Below, in pieces: positions 1 to 8,485 of a stretch of DNA of 64,000 nucleotides. A program made the translations under genes and the position numbers. The stretch's first letter is position 1, and every line of letters begins with the position of its first letter. The notes below the pieces were generated by a model. That model was not told where the DNA came from and did no database searches. It saw only the letters and a program-made list of their open reading frames with translations. The DNA is from Oscillospiraceae bacterium (GTDB taxonomy: Bacteria > Bacillota > Clostridia > Oscillospirales > Oscillospiraceae). The DNA lies in NCBI GenBank assembly GCA_015068325.1, contig SVKQ01000004.1, positions 62,001 through 126,000 of the forward strand, read 5' to 3'.

Positions 1-836
1 ACCAGCAGGTTGGTGGTGCCCACCTGTTCGCCGGTGTTGCCGTCCACATAAGGGGCGTTGTACTCGCTGATCATGTACAGACCGGATTCGGCGTCATAGT
101 CGAAGAGGCCAGTCTTGTAGTTGGAGAAACGGACGGAGATGTGGTTGGCGGCCTGACCGCCCTCCGGCGTGGCGACTTCTACATAGGTGACGGGATAGAT
201 GTAATCCTCCTCATGCTGCCGGCGTACGGACGATGATTCCAAGTAATTTGCGATGTTTTCACCGGAGGTCATCAGCGTATGCTCATAGGACATGGTTTTG
301 CGTCGCTCGGTGTCACGCCAATAAGGATCTCCTTCCTTGCTGATACTGGGTACACCATAATTGCTGATCATATTTCGGGCGGCACCGCTGCCCCCGGCGT
401 GGAAATAGATGGCGTCCATGCCGATCACAGTCTCCACGAAACAAGGGCGGGCGCTGCGGACAGAGCCGATGGTGCCCGCCTGAGAGGGATCCTGATAGAA
501 TGCCACCATGCGGGTGATACCGCCTTCCACATTAAACTCAAAAATCATGTCTGCGTCGGACTGTCCGTGCTGTGGCAGGGCGACATGGATGTTGTTCAGC
601 ATCACCGCCACGGGGCGGGCCTTGGCTAACTCCTCATCTTCCATGGGCTCGCCGGTCAGGGGGTTGACGATGGCGGGAATCTCCGGCTCCGGCTCTGGCT
701 CCGGAACGGGGTCCACGTTCTCCTCCGGAATATTGTTGTCGATGTTGTCGGCGGTGTCCTCACTGGTGCCGCCACAGGCTGTGCAGGCCAGCAGCATCAG
801 TGCGGCCAGCAGAAAACTGAGGATCCTCTTGTACAT
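1..836 (-). CDS. DUF3048 (YerB-like) lipoprotein, C-terminus cut by window edge
   Basis: The reading frame starts at ATG 836, seven bases after a GGAGG, and stays open to base 1, so about 278 residues are visible and the C-terminus is missing. The N-terminus (MYKRILSFLLAALMLLAC) is a lipoprotein signal with Cys at residue 18 or 21, followed by an acidic Pro-Glu linker. The body carries the DUF3048 signature: ARPVAVMLNN, then a DADMIFEFNVEGGITRM stretch, then GSVRSARP. These are exported, membrane-anchored proteins of unknown function (B. subtilis YerB family). It is transcribed divergently from the DUF4364 gene from its own promoter. The family is secure; the function is not known. Confidence 0.88.
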   Translation of the reverse strand, partial: MYKRILSFLLAALMLLACTACGGTSEDTADNIDNNIPEENVDPVPEPEPEPEIPAIVNPLTGEPMEDEELAKARPVAVMLNNIHVALPQHGQSDADMIFEFNVEGGITRMVAFYQDPSQAGTIGSVRSARPCFVETVIGMDAIYFHAGGSGAARNMISNYGVPSISKEGDPYWRDTERRKTMSYEHTLMTSGENIANYLESSSVRRQHEEDYIYPVTYVEVATPEGGQAANHISVRFSNYKTGLFDYDAESGLYMISEYNAPYVDGNTGEQVGTTNLL

Positions 837-878
837 ACATATGCCTCCCGGGTACAACATATAGAATTGCCTGTATTT

Positions 879-907
879 ATCATAGCAGATATGTCGGGTA
901 ATTGCAA
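879..907 (-). promoter_or_regulatory. sigma-A promoter of the DUF3048 gene
   Basis: On the minus strand, TTGCAA (907-902) and TATGAT (884-879) are separated by 17 bases. This lies about 43 bases upstream of the ATG at 836, with GGAGG between. Confidence 0.6.
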
Positions 908-939
908 TTCGGATGGGGAGAAAATTTGTCGTGTTCCCC

Positions 940-968
940 TGTACAAATGTGAAAAAAGACGGTATAAT
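940..968 (+). promoter_or_regulatory. sigma-A promoter of the DUF4364 gene
   Basis: TGTACA (940-945), a 17-base spacer and a perfect TATAAT (963-968) lie 43 bases before the GTG start at 1012. It is back to back with the promoter of the divergent lipoprotein gene. Confidence 0.6.
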
Positions 969-1011
969 CAATCATAAGAACATAGGAGATCACAGGAAAG
1001 GAGGCGCTGAC

Positions 1012-1542
1012 GTGGGCGTTGGATTTATCCGCGACAAGATCGAGATCAAATTCTTGATCCTGTATATTGCGGCGAGGGTGATCGAGCCGCTGCCGCTGGA
1101 GGGAATGCAGGAGCTGACCATGTGTGATGAGGGCATTGACTATTTTGCTTTTTCTGAGTGCCTCAACGACCTGGTCCGCACCGAGCATCTGCGGCTGACC
1201 GAGGAGGGGACCTACTGCATCACGCCGAAGGGACTGAAGAACAGCGAGATTTGCCAGACGAGCCTGCCGTATTCCATCCGCGTGCGCACAGACCAGAACG
1301 TGGCAGTCTACAACAGGCAGCTGTTGCGCCGTGCACAAGTGCGCGGCCAGGTGACGCCACGCGACAGCGGGACATTCACAGTGGAGTTGTCTCTGAGTGA
1401 CGATCTGGAGAATGTGATGCGTCTGCAGCTGATGGTGGCGACGGAAGAGATGGCCCGCGACCTGGCGGAGCGCTTTCGGCGGAGTCCGGAGAAGACCTAT
1501 TCCCGGTTGTTAGCGGCTCTGTATCCGGAGGAAGATCAGTAA
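1012..1542 (+). CDS. DUF4364 family protein
   Basis: The protein has 176 residues when started at GTG 1012, which follows AAAGGAGG by a good spacing. An upstream in-frame ATG at 913 would lie inside and upstream of the promoter, so it is rejected. The N-terminal part (DKIEIKFLILYIA, then an ITPKG turn near residue 70) resembles the winged-helix beginning of DUF4364 proteins, which are common in Clostridia and are inferred to be transcriptional regulators. No regulated target can be named from sequence. It is a single-gene unit closed by a strong terminator before the spoIIIA operon. Confidence 0.8.
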   Translation: MGVGFIRDKIEIKFLILYIAARVIEPLPLEGMQELTMCDEGIDYFAFSECLNDLVRTEHLRLTEEGTYCITPKGLKNSEICQTSLPYSIRVRTDQNVAVYNRQLLRRAQVRGQVTPRDSGTFTVELSLSDDLENVMRLQLMVATEEMARDLAERFRRSPEKTYSRLLAALYPEEDQ

Positions 1543-1564
1543 AGCAAAATTCCGTAAAGCGAAT

Positions 1565-1595
1565 CCCCTGTACATTTGTACAGGGGTCTTTTTTT
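1565..1595 (+). terminator. Intrinsic terminator after the DUF4364 gene
   Basis: CCCCTGTACA and TGTACAGGGG (1565-1586) form a 10-bp perfect stem followed by TCTTTTTTT. Confidence 0.9.
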
Positions 1596-1602
1596 GTGCA
1601 CC

Positions 1603-1632
1603 GGCATATCGGGGGACAACCCGTCATAGAGT
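1603..1632 (+). promoter_or_regulatory. Sigma-E-type promoter of the spoIIIA operon
   Basis: GGCATATC (1603-1610), a 14-base spacer and CATAGAGT (1625-1632) match the sigma-E consensus (about GKCATATT, 13-15 bases, CATACAAT). The predicted start of transcription near 1639 is just before AAGGAG (1644-1649). spoIIIA is sigma-E dependent in Bacillus, so position and function agree. Confidence 0.7.
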
Positions 1633-1658
1633 AGACCATCAAAAAGGAGATGGGTGAC

Positions 1659-2576
1659 TTGGGTATGCGTGACGGGACGGAGCGGTATATAGAGGCGGCA
1701 GAACTGCTGCCATTTCGTTGGCAGCGGGCGGCGAAAGCGCTGCCGGCAGAGCAGAAGGGATTGGCAGAGGAGTTTCGCCTGCGGGCGGGACATCCGGTAA
1801 CGGTGCTGTTGCCGGAGGGAGAGCTGCCGCTCGATGGCGGGGGATTACGGGTGACGGCGGGGGATCTGGAGCAAATGTGCGACCGGCTCACCGGGTATTC
1901 TCGTTATGCCGCCACAGAGACGCTGCGTCAGGGATATCTGACGGCGGAGGGGGGCTTCCGTGTCGGCGTATGCGGCACCGCTGTCATGGATGGAGGCGTC
2001 ATCACCAACCTGCGAAGCATCTCCTCAATGACTGTGCGGCTAAACCGGCAGCGAATCGGTATCGGAGAGCAGGTGTACAGACAGCTCTATACCGAAAAAA
2101 GACTGCCGAACGCACTGATCCTCTCACCGCCGGGCCTTGGAAAGACTACCCTGCTGCGGGACGTGATTCGACTGCTGTCTGACGGGACGGAGGATCTGAC
2201 ACCGCGGCGTGTGGCGGTGGTGGATGAGCGGGGAGAGATCGCTGTAATGCAGCAGGGAGAAGCGCAGATGGATGTGGGGCGCCACACCGATGTGCTGGAT
2301 GGCTGCCCCAAGGCTGTGGCCATTCCGATCCTGCTGCGCTCCTGCAACCCGCAGATCATTGCGGTGGACGAGATCACGGCCCGGGAGGATCTGGCCGCCA
2401 TGGCGGCCGCGGCCAACTGCGGCGTGGCCATGCTGGCCACCATCCACGCGGCTGATCAGGAAGAACTGCGGTCCAGACCGCTGTTCCGGGAGTTGCTGGA
2501 GCAGGGCGTGTTTCAGAAAACTGTCACCATCCGGCGGCAGCCGGAGGGACGGACCTACACTGTGGAGGAGCTGTGA
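1659..2576 (+). CDS. spoIIIAA: Stage III sporulation protein AA, ATPase
   Basis: SpoIIIAA is the secretion-type ATPase of the SpoIIIA-SpoIIQ channel that joins mother cell and forespore during engulfment. A Walker A motif ([13 protein letters not shown], about residue 156) and Walker B (VAVVDERGEI, about 186) are present in a protein of about 305 residues, the usual size. TTG 1659 is chosen because it stands nine bases after AAGGAG. ATG 1650 directly abuts that site and ATG 1665 is 15 bases away, so the exact start is uncertain. It is the first of eight tightly packed genes and overlaps spoIIIAB by four bases. Confidence 0.93.
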   Translation: MGMRDGTERYIEAAELLPFRWQRAAKALPAEQKGLAEEFRLRAGHPVTVLLPEGELPLDGGGLRVTAGDLEQMCDRLTGYSRYAATETLRQGYLTAEGGFRVGVCGTAVMDGGVITNLRSISSMTVRLNRQRIGIGEQVYRQLYTEKRLPNALILSPPGLGKTTLLRDVIRLLSDGTEDLTPRRVAVVDERGEIAVMQQGEAQMDVGRHTDVLDGCPKAVAIPILLRSCNPQIIAVDEITAREDLAAMAAAANCGVAMLATIHAADQEELRSRPLFRELLEQGVFQKTVTIRRQPEGRTYTVEEL

Positions 2577-3049
2577 AGTCGGCCGGGGTACTGCTGGTGC
2601 TGTTGGGCGGCGTGGGCGTTTGGGGACGGTTTTCACGGACGCTACGCCGGGACCTGGCGCTGATCCGGGACCTGTCTACTGCCCTTGCGCTGCTGGAGAG
2701 CTCCGTGCGATGGAAACGTCTCCCTCTGCCGCAGGCGATCAAAGAACTGGCGGGACGGGACATTTCCGGGAAATATTTCTCGGAAATCGAAATAAGTTTG
2801 AAAAGCAATATTCCTTTACAAGTGGCGTGGTGCCGAACTTTTTGCCGGCTGCCACATGAGCTCGCCGATATTCTGTGTGCCATGGAATGGAGCGGAGACG
2901 CCCAGCAGCTGCAGGGGAGTATGCACTATGCCGCACAGCAGCTGGCCGGGCTTTACGGCCGCAGACGCGAGGCCCTGGGGCAGCAGGAGAAGCTGTGTGC
3001 CGCGGCAACCTTTTCGGCGGTAGGTCTGCTGATCGTAGTGCTGATATGA
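2573..3049 (+). CDS. spoIIIAB: Stage III sporulation protein AB
   Basis: SpoIIIAB is a 158-residue membrane protein of the SpoIIIA channel complex, related to type II secretion/pilus inner-membrane platform proteins. A hydrophobic N-terminus (GVLLVLLGGVGVWG), a soluble helical centre and a C-terminal hydrophobic helix (FSAVGLLIVVLI) match the family. The GTG start overlaps the spoIIIAA stop, which implies translational coupling. The mid-gene stretch around 2760-2830 is more AT-rich than its surroundings. Confidence 0.92.
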   Translation: MKSAGVLLVLLGGVGVWGRFSRTLRRDLALIRDLSTALALLESSVRWKRLPLPQAIKELAGRDISGKYFSEIEISLKSNIPLQVAWCRTFCRLPHELADILCAMEWSGDAQQLQGSMHYAAQQLAGLYGRRREALGQQEKLCAAATFSAVGLLIVVLI

Positions 3050-3062
3050 TGGAGAACACGAG

Positions 3063-3257
3063 ATGGACGTGGATCTGATATTCAAGATCGCTGCTGTAGG
3101 TATCCTGGTGGCGGTACTCAACCAGCTGTTGGTGCGCAGCGGAAGGGAGGAACAGGCCATGATGACGACGCTGGCGGGACTGGTCGTGGTGATGATGCTC
3201 CTGCTGCAGAAGATCAGTGACCTCTTTGACTTGGTCAAGGCACTGTTCAGTCTATGA
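3063..3257 (+). CDS. spoIIIAC: Stage III sporulation protein AC
   Basis: This small 64-residue membrane protein has two hydrophobic segments (IFKIAAVGILVAVLNQLL and LAGLVVVMMLLLQ) linked by a charged RSGREEQ turn, typical of SpoIIIAC. It is a mother-cell inner-membrane component of the feeding-tube complex. It lies 13 bases after spoIIIAB and overlaps spoIIIAD by four bases. Confidence 0.93.
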   Translation: MDVDLIFKIAAVGILVAVLNQLLVRSGREEQAMMTTLAGLVVVMMLLLQKISDLFDLVKALFSL

Positions 3258-3646
3258 CCATGGAAGAGGTCATGCGCATCGCTGCGGTCTGTGTGATCGG
3301 TGCGGTAGGGGCCGTATTTTTAAAAAGGACCAGTCCGGAAATCGGCCTGTTGTTGGTATTGGCGATATGCGCTGCGGCTGCGGCAGCCCTGTTGGGGCCG
3401 GCGGCGGAGGTCCTAGACCTGCTGCGGCAGATGATGATCTGGAGTGGCATGTCAGAGGAGATCTTCGTCCCTCTGTTGAAAACGTTGGGGATCGCGCTCA
3501 TCTGCCGTGTCAGCACGGAGCTGTGCCGGGACGCTGGGCAGAGTGCCATGGCCACCCTGGTGGAGATGGGCGGTGCCCTTGGCGCCGTGCTGGTGGCGGT
3601 GCCGCTGCTGCGGGCGGTGTGGGAAACGCTGCAGTCATTGATATGA
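3254..3646 (+). CDS. spoIIIAD: Stage III sporulation protein AD
   Basis: A 130-residue membrane protein, homologous in its C-terminal half to SpoIIIAC. It shows an N-terminal helix pair (IAAVCVIGAVGAVFL; IGLLLVLAICAAAAAAL) and a C-terminal hydrophobic segment (GALGAVLVAVPLL). It is part of the SpoIIIA channel. Start ATG 3254 lies inside the end of spoIIIAC, and its stop overlaps the spoIIIAE start (ATGA at 3643). Confidence 0.92.
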   Translation: MTMEEVMRIAAVCVIGAVGAVFLKRTSPEIGLLLVLAICAAAAAALLGPAAEVLDLLRQMMIWSGMSEEIFVPLLKTLGIALICRVSTELCRDAGQSAMATLVEMGGALGAVLVAVPLLRAVWETLQSLI

Positions 3647-4737
3647 AAGAGAAGTACATTTGCGTGGTCTTTTTTCTCGGCCTGTTGCTGACGGCTTCTG
3701 CGCGACCCGTATGGGCGGCGGAACTGCCAAAAGGCATGACAGATACGCTGCCGCCAGAGGCGGAGCAGCTGCTGGACGGACTGGAGGTGGGAGGATATGA
3801 CCACGGTTCGCTGCTGCAGGGCCTGGAGCGCTTGGCGCACACTGCCTGGGAGAATTTTCTGCATGCGATCCGCCAGCGTATCGGCGGTATGGTGGCTCTT
3901 GTGGGTGTGGTGCTGCTGTGCGGCACGGCTGACGAACTGCACCGCTCCGCCGGCAGCGGGCTGCCCGTTGTCACCATGGCAGGCGCGCTGGCCATCGTTC
4001 TGCTGTCGGCGAGCGGCGTCCGGTCCCTGATCGGTGCGGGGCTGGAGAGCATGGAACAGCTGGATATATTCTCCAAGGCGCTGCTGCCGACACTGGCCGC
4101 CGCTGTGGCCGCCAGCGGAGGGGCAATCTCTGCCGGTATAGGACAGGTAGCCACGGTGTATTTCACGAATGTGCTGCTGTCCCTGATCCGCCACATACTG
4201 CTGCCGCTGGTCTATTTCTATATGGCAGTGTCGGCGGCTGATGCGGTCCTGCCGGAGCACGACCTCCGGCTGATCCGGACGGGGATCGGAAAGCTGGCGA
4301 CGTGGGGGCTGACGGGGATGTTGGTGCTGTTTACCGGCTTTTTGACGCTGGCCGGCGTCACTGGCTCCTCGGCCGATGCCGTGACCGTCCGTCTGACCCG
4401 TTCGGCTATCTCCAGTGCCGTACCCGTGGTGGGAGGCATCATCGCAGATGCCGCTGACAGCGTGCTGGCCGGCGCGGGCATTTTGAAGAACGCTGTCGGC
4501 ATATTCGGCATGTTGGGTGTGCTGGCCATCTGCCTGGCGCCGTTTCTGGACCTGGCGGTGCAGTATCTGCTCTATAAGCTGGCCGCTTTTCTGGCCTCGA
4601 CGGTGGGACCGCGCCCGCTGGTGGAGCTGATCGACGCGCTGGCATCGGCCTTTGGCCTGGTGCTGGGAATGACCGGTGCCTGTGCGATGCTGCTGCTCAT
4701 ATCGGTGGCCGCGTCCGTGTCGGTGGTGGTGACATGA
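3643..4737 (+). CDS. spoIIIAE: Stage III sporulation protein AE
   Basis: This is the largest membrane subunit of the SpoIIIA complex, 364 residues. It begins with a cleavable-looking signal (MKEKYICVVFFLGLLLTA) and then contains several membrane-spanning helices between about residues 80 and 360. ATG 3643 is preferred: it overlaps the spoIIIAD stop as ATGA and begins the signal peptide, whereas in-frame codons further upstream lie within spoIIIAD. It overlaps spoIIIAF by four bases. Confidence 0.93.
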   Translation: MKEKYICVVFFLGLLLTASARPVWAAELPKGMTDTLPPEAEQLLDGLEVGGYDHGSLLQGLERLAHTAWENFLHAIRQRIGGMVALVGVVLLCGTADELHRSAGSGLPVVTMAGALAIVLLSASGVRSLIGAGLESMEQLDIFSKALLPTLAAAVAASGGAISAGIGQVATVYFTNVLLSLIRHILLPLVYFYMAVSAADAVLPEHDLRLIRTGIGKLATWGLTGMLVLFTGFLTLAGVTGSSADAVTVRLTRSAISSAVPVVGGIIADAADSVLAGAGILKNAVGIFGMLGVLAICLAPFLDLAVQYLLYKLAAFLASTVGPRPLVELIDALASAFGLVLGMTGACAMLLLISVAASVSVVVT

Positions 4738-5201
4738 TGGACTTGCTTCGCATATGGCTGACAGGCGTTATCGCCGTGGCGTTGCTTCTGTCCGTGATCT
4801 ACGCGCTGCTGCCGGCCGGGAAGCTGCGGTCAGTGGTGCGCTTTACCGGGGGCCTGGTGCTGTTGCTGGCGGTGCTGAGGCCGCTGGTTGGGATGGACAC
4901 GGAATGGGAGATGGGCTATGAGGACTGTGCCCGTGAGATCCAGGAGCAGATCGGGGCCTATCAGGAGGAAAATCTGAAACAGGCACGGGATATCATAGCA
5001 GAGCAGGTCGCCGCATATATTTCGGACAAAGGACAGCAACTGGGCGTCAGTTGTCATCCGCGGGTGATGACGCAGCTGCGGGATGGCGTGCCGTATCCCG
5101 ACAACGTTACCATGGATATCCCGCTGCAGCAGGAGCTGGCCGACTACATCGCGGATACCCTGGGCATTCCGGCGGAACGTCAGATTTGGCAGGAGAGGTA
5201 G
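4734..5201 (+). CDS. spoIIIAF: Stage III sporulation protein AF
   Basis: A 155-residue protein with two N-terminal transmembrane helices (WLTGVIAVALLLSVIYALL; FTGGLVLLLAVLRPL) and a soluble C-terminal domain of about 100 residues with a ring-building-like fold known for SpoIIIAF. It belongs to the mother-cell side of the channel. The start overlaps the spoIIIAE stop. Confidence 0.9.
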   Translation: MMDLLRIWLTGVIAVALLLSVIYALLPAGKLRSVVRFTGGLVLLLAVLRPLVGMDTEWEMGYEDCAREIQEQIGAYQEENLKQARDIIAEQVAAYISDKGQQLGVSCHPRVMTQLRDGVPYPDNVTMDIPLQQELADYIADTLGIPAERQIWQER

Positions 5202-5204
5202 GTT

Positions 5205-5720
5205 ATGCGGATTATCAAATGGGCAGAGCTTTGGAAAAAGTACAAATTCGCGGCGATGATCGTGTTAGCAGGTGTGCTGCTGATGCTGCTGCCCACCTCG
5301 CGCCGGACAGCCGCAGAGCAGTCGTCCACCCTGCGACAGGAGGGAGAGACCTTTTCTCTGGAGCAGGTGGAGCAGCGGATGGAGTCGATCCTGGGGCAGA
5401 TAGAAGGCGTGGGGAAGCTGCAGGTGATGCTGACGCTCTCCAGCGGGCCGCAGCTCCAGTTGGCGGAGGACACGGACCTCAGCCGCAGCGGCGGTACGAG
5501 CGAGAGCCGCAGCCGGCAGGAGACGGTGACGCTGAACCGGGGCAGCGGGTACCAGGAGGTGATCATCACCAATCAGGTATACCCGGTCTACCAAGGGGCA
5601 TTGATTGTCTGCCAAGGGGCGGGCAGCAGCGCGGTGCGCCTGGCGCTTATAGAGGCGGTGTCTGCCCTGACGGGACTGAGCAGCGACCGGATCACTGTGG
5701 TCAAATGGAAGGAATCATAG
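5205..5720 (+). CDS. spoIIIAG: Stage III sporulation protein AG
   Basis: SpoIIIAG forms the large ring of the channel in the intermembrane space. The protein has 171 residues: one transmembrane helix at about 15-33 (FAAMIVLAGVLLMLLP), a linker, and a C-terminal ring-building domain. The insert around residues 85-110 is Ser/Arg-rich (SRSGGTSESRSRQE), as in other clostridial SpoIIIAG. It starts three bases after the spoIIIAF stop. Confidence 0.92.
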   Translation: MRIIKWAELWKKYKFAAMIVLAGVLLMLLPTSRRTAAEQSSTLRQEGETFSLEQVEQRMESILGQIEGVGKLQVMLTLSSGPQLQLAEDTDLSRSGGTSESRSRQETVTLNRGSGYQEVIITNQVYPVYQGALIVCQGAGSSAVRLALIEAVSALTGLSSDRITVVKWKES

Positions 5721-5731
5721 GAGGGATGAAC

Positions 5732-6277
5732 ATGAAAAAACTGTGGAAAAAACGGGCGGTGATCGCCGGCGTGCTGGTGCTGGTGGCTGCAGCGGTCTAC
5801 CTGAACTGGCGGTATTCCGATCAGGTGGCCGACAGCTCCAAGGTGCTGGGGGAGTCTACACTGGTCAGCAGCGAAGAGCAGGTGAACGAGGGAAATCAGG
5901 CAGAGGGGACGGCCGTCCCGGCGGAGGACGACTACTTTGCCACGGCGCGTCTGAGTCGCAAGCAGGCCCGCGACAGCGCCATCAGCATGCTCCAGGAGGC
6001 TGAGGTGGATGAGAACGCCGACGAGCAGACACTGAACGGAGCGTCCCAGACGCTGCAGGTGCTGGCGGCTTACACGGTGGCCGAGTCGCAGATCGAGAGC
6101 CTGGTCACGGCCAAGGGATATGCCGACTGCGTGGCCTTCATGGGGGCTGACTCCATCAGCGTGGTGGTGGCGGCGCCTGACGGACTGAACAGCGCCGATG
6201 TAGCCCGGATTAAGGACATCGTCATCAATGAGACCGACTACACGCCGGATCAGATCAAGATTGTGGAGGCAAATTAA
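5732..6277 (+). CDS. spoIIIAH: Stage III sporulation protein AH
   Basis: SpoIIIAH binds forespore SpoIIQ across the double membrane. The 181-residue protein has a single N-terminal membrane helix (RAVIAGVLVLVAAAVYL), an acidic linker and a C-terminal YscJ/FliF-like domain (YFATARLSRKQARDSAISML onwards). ATG 5732 is preferred to ATG 5726 because AGGAGGG ends at 5725. It is the last gene of the operon; a new promoter follows at 6281. spoIIQ itself is not in the window. Confidence 0.93.
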   Translation: MKKLWKKRAVIAGVLVLVAAAVYLNWRYSDQVADSSKVLGESTLVSSEEQVNEGNQAEGTAVPAEDDYFATARLSRKQARDSAISMLQEAEVDENADEQTLNGASQTLQVLAAYTVAESQIESLVTAKGYADCVAFMGADSISVVVAAPDGLNSADVARIKDIVINETDYTPDQIKIVEAN

Positions 6278-6280
6278 CTG

Positions 6281-6309
6281 TTGTGTTTTCGGCGGAGAAA
6301 TGATATACT
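6281..6309 (+). promoter_or_regulatory. Sigma-A promoter, yqhY-nusB-xseAB-ispA operon
   Basis: TTGTGT (6281-6286), a 17-base spacer and TATACT (6304-6309), with an extended TGA just upstream of the -10. It gives vegetative expression of the genes downstream of the sporulation operon. Confidence 0.65.
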
Positions 6310-6360
6310 GTCTACAACTGCAGATACAAACGACAACGACAGTTAGGAGATAGTCTTATC

Positions 6361-6720
6361 ATGGCTGAGAACAAAGATTACATGATCCGCCAGGAGGACA
6401 TGGGGAATATTCAGATCGCCGAAGAGGTCGTGGCTAACCTGGCCACCGCCACCGCTCTGGAGGTGGACGGTGTGGGCGGACTGCTCAGCAGCAATGTGTC
6501 CGATCTGGTCGGCGGCAAGAAGCTGACGGCAAAGGGTGTCCGCGTGGACATGGAAAACGACGGTCTGGTGATCAATCTCTTCCTGATGATCCGCTACGGA
6601 TGCGAGATCTCCGACGTGGCCGGCAAGGTGCAGCACTCGGTCTTTTCCACGCTGGAGGGCACCACCGGTTTCAAGGTGAACGCGGTCAACGTGCACGTGG
6701 GCGGCATCAGCTTCAACTGA
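6361..6720 (+). CDS. yqhY: Asp23/Gls24 family protein (YqhY-like)
   Basis: A 119-residue Asp23/Gls24 protein with the family pattern: IAEEVVANLATATALEVDGV in the first third and a VNVHVGGISF end. In B. subtilis the paralogue YqhY sits between accC and nusB and affects acetyl-CoA carboxylase activity. Here it likewise precedes nusB, but the accB-accC genes usually found upstream are absent. Its role in this organism is inferred from family and neighbourhood only. Confidence 0.85.
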   Translation: MAENKDYMIRQEDMGNIQIAEEVVANLATATALEVDGVGGLLSSNVSDLVGGKKLTAKGVRVDMENDGLVINLFLMIRYGCEISDVAGKVQHSVFSTLEGTTGFKVNAVNVHVGGISFN

Positions 6721-6757
6721 TCCCCCAGTCAGAACGAGAGAAAAGGATCGACACAAT

Positions 6758-7207
6758 ATGACACGCAATACTGCCCGAGAGATCGCCGCGCATCTGGCCT
6801 ATGCCCTGAGCTTTACCGACTTGAGAGTGGAAGAGTTCCTGGACCGGCAGCTGTCGGAGGAAAATTTCGCCGGCCTGGCACCGGAGTGTGAGCTCTATCG
6901 GGACCTGCCTAATCAGAAACAGGAGGCATACATCCGCCGTTTGATCACCGGTGTGGCGGAGCACGCAGCGGAGCTGGATGCCTATATCGAGAAATACGCC
7001 AAGGGCTGGCGGTTTGAGCGGATCTCGCTGATGGCCTCAGCCATCATGCGGGTGGCCATGTTCGAGATCCTGTATATGCCAGACATCCCACACGGCGTCG
7101 CCATTAACGAGGCGGTTGAGATCGCCAAGAAATACGAATCGTCAGAGACGGTGCGTTTTCTCAACGGGATCTTGGGCAGCTTTGTGCGGCAGGAAGTGAA
7201 AGAATGA
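6758..7207 (+). CDS. nusB: Transcription antitermination factor NusB
   Basis: NusB binds boxA RNA with NusE (S10) to prevent premature termination in rRNA operons. The 149-residue all-helical protein shows the conserved C-terminal block (ERISLMASAIMRVAMFEILY, then GVAINEAVEIAKKY and FLNGILG). Size and position next to the Asp23-type gene fit the standard locus. Confidence 0.93.
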   Translation: MTRNTAREIAAHLAYALSFTDLRVEEFLDRQLSEENFAGLAPECELYRDLPNQKQEAYIRRLITGVAEHAAELDAYIEKYAKGWRFERISLMASAIMRVAMFEILYMPDIPHGVAINEAVEIAKKYESSETVRFLNGILGSFVRQEVKE

Positions 7208-7264
7208 TCCGATCAGGCAGGGCGGCGGTGCTCTGCCTGTTTTCGGTTTACGGGAGGTGAGGGC

Positions 7265-8473
7265 ATGCAGCAGCAGATCTACAGCGTATCGGAAATCAAT
7301 GGACTCATCAAACAGCTCATTGACGGTGTTCCGCAGCTCAACGGCGTGTATATCCGGGGCGAATTGTCCAATTATAAGATATATCCCTCCGGCCACCACT
7401 ACTTCACGCTCAAGGATGCCGAGGGCGCACTGCGCTGCGTGATGTTCAAGAGTGCCGCCGTAAAGCTGCGCTTCCGGCCAGAGAACGGGATGAAGGTCAT
7501 CGCCTTCGGGCGCATCAGCGTTTTTCCGCGGGATGGAGCCTATCAGCTCTATTGCGGACAGCTGGCCGCCGACGGCGTCGGCGATCTGCACGTGGCCTTT
7601 GAGCAGCTGAAGGAAAAGCTGTTGCAGGAGGGACTGTTCGACGAGGCACACAAGAAGCTTCTGCCGCGCTATCCCCGGCGCATCGCGGTCGTCACATCCT
7701 CTGCCGGCGCGGCGGTGCACGACATGATCCGCATCATGCGCAGGCGATATCCCATCGCCAAGGTGCTGTTGCTGCCGGTGCGGGTACAGGGCGCGGAGGC
7801 ACCGCCGGAGATTGCCGGCGCCATCCGCTACGCCAACCGATGGCATCTGGCAGACGTACTCATCACCGGACGGGGCGGCGGATCGCTGGAGGACCTGTGG
7901 GCCTTCAACGACGAGCGGGTGGCCCGGGCCATATACGAATCGGAAATCCCGGTGATCTCCGCCGTGGGCCACGAGCCGGACGTGACCATCGCAGACTTTG
8001 TGGCGGATCGCCGGGCGTCCACGCCCTCCAACGCCGCGGAAATCGCGGTGCCGGACATGGCGGAGTTGCTGCGGCAGCTGCAGGAGACCCAGGGACGCAT
8101 GGCCCAGGGAATGTTGCACCGGCTGGACCGGGCGGACAAGCAGTTGGCCGCGCTGGAGAAAAAGCGCGTTTTGACAGATCCCATGGCCTTTCTGCAGGAC
8201 CGGCGGTTGCAGCTGGATTTTGTGCAGCAGAAGCTGGCCGTGGTCGCCAGGGGGGGGCTGGAGGAGGATGCGCGCCGTTTTGCCAGTCTGGCTGCGGCGC
8301 TGGATGCCTTGAGCCCGCTGAAGGTGCTGGGTCGCGGTTACGCCATGGTGCAGTTGACGGACGGTACGATCCTTCGGGAGAGCGGACAGACGACGGCCGG
8401 CGACAGGGTCCGGATACAGCTGGCCCGGGGCAGTCTCGGCTGCACGGTGGATACGGTGGATACAGAAGAGTAA
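7265..8473 (+). CDS. xseA: Exodeoxyribonuclease VII large subunit
   Basis: XseA is the catalytic subunit of exonuclease VII, which degrades single-stranded DNA to short oligonucleotides. The 402-residue protein has an N-terminal OB-fold (YSVSEINGLIKQLI, then VYIRGELSNYK), the catalytic core (VVTSSAGAAVHDMI, TGRGGGSLEDLWAFNDE, SAVGHEPDVTIADFVADRRASTP) and a helical coiled-coil tail ending in VLGRGYAM. The start at 7265 follows GGGAGGTGA. folD, usually upstream, is missing. Confidence 0.96.
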   Translation: MQQQIYSVSEINGLIKQLIDGVPQLNGVYIRGELSNYKIYPSGHHYFTLKDAEGALRCVMFKSAAVKLRFRPENGMKVIAFGRISVFPRDGAYQLYCGQLAADGVGDLHVAFEQLKEKLLQEGLFDEAHKKLLPRYPRRIAVVTSSAGAAVHDMIRIMRRRYPIAKVLLLPVRVQGAEAPPEIAGAIRYANRWHLADVLITGRGGGSLEDLWAFNDERVARAIYESEIPVISAVGHEPDVTIADFVADRRASTPSNAAEIAVPDMAELLRQLQETQGRMAQGMLHRLDRADKQLAALEKKRVLTDPMAFLQDRRLQLDFVQQKLAVVARGGLEEDARRFASLAAALDALSPLKVLGRGYAMVQLTDGTILRESGQTTAGDRVRIQLARGSLGCTVDTVDTEE

Positions 8474-8485
8474 GGAGGTCATACC

